A stretch of 32,832 nt of DNA from Salinisphaera hydrothermalis C41B8 (lineage in GTDB: Bacteria; Pseudomonadota; Gammaproteobacteria; Nevskiales; Salinisphaeraceae), in assembly GCF_000732535.1 (NCBI RefSeq), contig NZ_APNK01000040.1:1-32832 (forward strand), read 5' to 3'. Positions 31,455-32,832 of the stretch are shown here, in pieces. The notes below the pieces were generated by a model. The model made no database searches. It was given only the letters and a program-made list of their open reading frames with translations, and was not told the origin of the DNA. The stretch's first letter is position 1. Every line of letters begins with the position of its first letter. Made by a program: the position numbers and the translations under genes.

Positions 31455-32217
31455 GGCCCGAATACAGACACGGCCCGCGACACTGCGGAGTCCTCGTGAT
31501 GCTTGGGAGAGAGGTTTGTATTACGTCCCGTCTGAGGCGACGGAGACGCGCAACGGCGACGGGTGTCCGGCTCACTGCGCCGGGGCGGCCAGCCTGTTTG
31601 AAGGCCGCCAAAGCGACGCGAGTTCTGGCCGCATCCCGTCGACGCGAGCAGCGGAGTGTCGCCCCGAGAAGCGGAGCAGGGCCTTCCCGCAGCGAAGCTG
31701 TGGGATGCGACCTTCGGCGGGTCGAACCGGACGAGTCGTAGCGTGGGGCGCCTGCCGAACGCCGGCGGTCGCATCCCGGCTACGCCGGGAAAACCCTGCT
31801 CCTCGCCTCGTACGGCACGGCGCAGCCGGCGCCGATGCGGGTGCTCTTTTCTTGGTTCCTTCTTTTGAGCAAGCAAAAGAAGGAACTCGCACTGCAGTGC
31901 GAAACCAGAGTCCAGCTCAACTGGTGGTTCAAGATATTAGACGCCCAAACCAACCTTTCGCGCGAGGAAAACTCGCGAGTCGGACGTGACCTGGGATTTC
32001 GCGCTGCAGCGCGACTCCCTTTCGTTTGCTTGTCCAAACGAAAGGAAGCAAAGGAAACGACACCCTACCTTGCGCCGATGCTTCGCATCGGTGCCCGGCG
32101 CGGCTCCGGCCGCAAGAGGGACAGCCGCGAAACTCGCGCTGCTACGCAGCACTCAGACACACGGCTGTCTTTTTCCTCTTGCGCCCTCCACTGCTCGGCG
32201 CTGCGCTCAAGGGGACC
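31455..32217. repeat. Palindromic repeat unit 3 (with nested element)
   Basis: Left half about 31455-31915, centre about 31916-31990, right half to about 32217. The left half carries a hairpin with arms CCTTCTTTTG (31858-31867) and CAAAAGAAGG (31874-31883) and the palindrome CGCACTGCAGTGCG (31888-31901). The right half carries the mirrored palindrome CGCGCTGCAGCGCG (32000-32013) and a hairpin with arms CCTTTCGTTTG (32018-32028) and CAAACGAAAGG (32035-32045). The left half is about 158 bp longer than in other units because of a separate inserted element. It starts just after the MFS gene. Confidence 0.72.
31674..31801. repeat. 128-bp stem-loop element nested in palindromic unit 3
   Basis: Its ends are GAGCAGGG (31674-31681) and CCCTGCTC (31794-31801), with inner pairs TTCCC (31684-31688) with GGGAA (31787-31791), and GGGATGCGACC (31702-31712) with GGTCGCATCCC (31767-31777). 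The corresponding stretch is absent from the other units, so it looks like an inserted hairpin element. Confidence 0.6.
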
Positions 32218-32832
32218 CGAATCCGGCGCGGGCCCGCAACACTTCGAAGTACTCGCGATGCTTGAGAGATGGGTTTGTATTACGTCCCGTCTGAGGCGAC
32301 GGAGACGCACAGCGGCGACGGGTGTCCGGCGCACCGCGCCGGTGCGGCAAGATGTTTGAGGGCCGCCAAAGCGGCCCGAGTTTTTGCCGCATCCCGTTGC
32401 CGCGAGCATCGGAGTGGACCGGCGCAGCCGGCGCCGATGCGGGTGCTCTTTTCTTGGTTCCTTCTTTTGAGCAAGCAAAAGAAGGGACTCGCACTACAGT
32501 GCGAAACCAGAGTCCAACTCAACTGGTGGTTCAAGATATTAGACGCCCAAACCAACCTTTCGCGCGAGGAAAACTCGTGAGTCGGACGTGACCTGGGATT
32601 TCGCGCTGCAGCGCGACTCCCTTTCGTTTGCTTGTCCAAACGAAAGGAAGCAAAGGAAACGACACCCTATCTACGCGTCGATGCTGCGCATCGATACCCT
32701 GCGCTGCTCGCCGAGCCGGGCGCAGCCGGAACTCGCTGACGCTCAAACAGCCGGCTGCTTCATCCCGTCTCGGCTGTGCTGCTCGGCGCTCCGCAAGGGA
32801 ACCCAATACAGCGCGGGCCCGCGACAGGTCGG
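32218..32832. repeat. Palindromic repeat unit 4, and start of the next
   Basis: A tandem copy of unit 3 without the nested element. The left- and right-half hairpins recur exactly 602 bp after those of unit 3, and the centre is nearly identical. The right half ends near 32800. A further left half begins near 32801 (AATACAGCGCGGGCCCGCGA) and is cut by the window edge. No gene is evident in this block. Confidence 0.7.

Noticed and set aside
29336-31741. An 801-codon open frame on the plus strand overlapping the amidohydrolase and MFS genes in another frame
   Set aside because: Arg/Ala-rich, spans two real genes and runs into the repeat block; it is a frame shadow.
31455-32832. The tandem units as a CRISPR array
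   Set aside because: The repeated unit is about 600 bp and internally palindromic; there are no short regular repeats with unique spacers and no cas genes.

Overview
This is GC-rich proteobacterial DNA. The compact operons, the P. aeruginosa-like carnitine genes, the galactonate genes and the acidic proteins suggest a halophilic or marine gammaproteobacterium (a Salinisphaera-like host is my guess; no rRNA or marker gene is present to prove it). There is no phage, CRISPR array, tRNA or rRNA that I can see.

Layout. 1-294: 5' part of an IS110-family transposase, cut by the window edge. 484-753, 4809-5105 and 7318-7587: three copies of a 270-297 bp element with 20-bp terminal inverted repeats enclosing two hairpins. 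761-4770: a copper-handling locus, copZ-like chaperone, CsoR/RcnR-family repressor and CopA ATPase on the minus strand, divergent from a His-rich DUF4396 membrane protein, with a G-tract palindrome between them. 5156-9182: diguanylate cyclase, a DUF3891-like protein, a LysE exporter and an AraC regulator. 9279-12614: a large GAF-GGDEF-EAL protein and a GspG-like prepilin.

12848-15620 holds a D-galactonate operon (dgoK-dgoA-dgoD). Upstream on the same strand are two AbrB-duplication membrane proteins and a YecD-like isochorismatase-fold hydrolase, divergent from a TetR regulator (18744-19370). 19468-21858 is a three-gene L-carnitine catabolic operon (cdhC-cdhA-cdhB), which would turn carnitine into glycine betaine plus acetoacetate. 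A GATase1-AraC regulator of the CdhR/GbdR type lies 2.3 kb away at 24168-25175. 23125-27932 on the minus strand also carries a zinc-ribbon metallopeptidase, a periplasmic S46 dipeptidyl-peptidase and a lipoprotein. 28272-31421 on the plus strand is a PLP threonine/serine dehydratase, an amidohydrolase and an MFS permease, probably a small catabolic operon of unknown substrate.

The most unusual content is non-coding. The three inverted-repeat elements vary in a pairing-preserving way. Two further blocks (22040-22990 and 31455-32832) consist of roughly 600-bp units, each an imperfect palindrome made of two inverted diverged halves around a conserved centre. In one of these units a separate 128-bp stem-loop element is nested. 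Most of these repeats sit between convergent genes.
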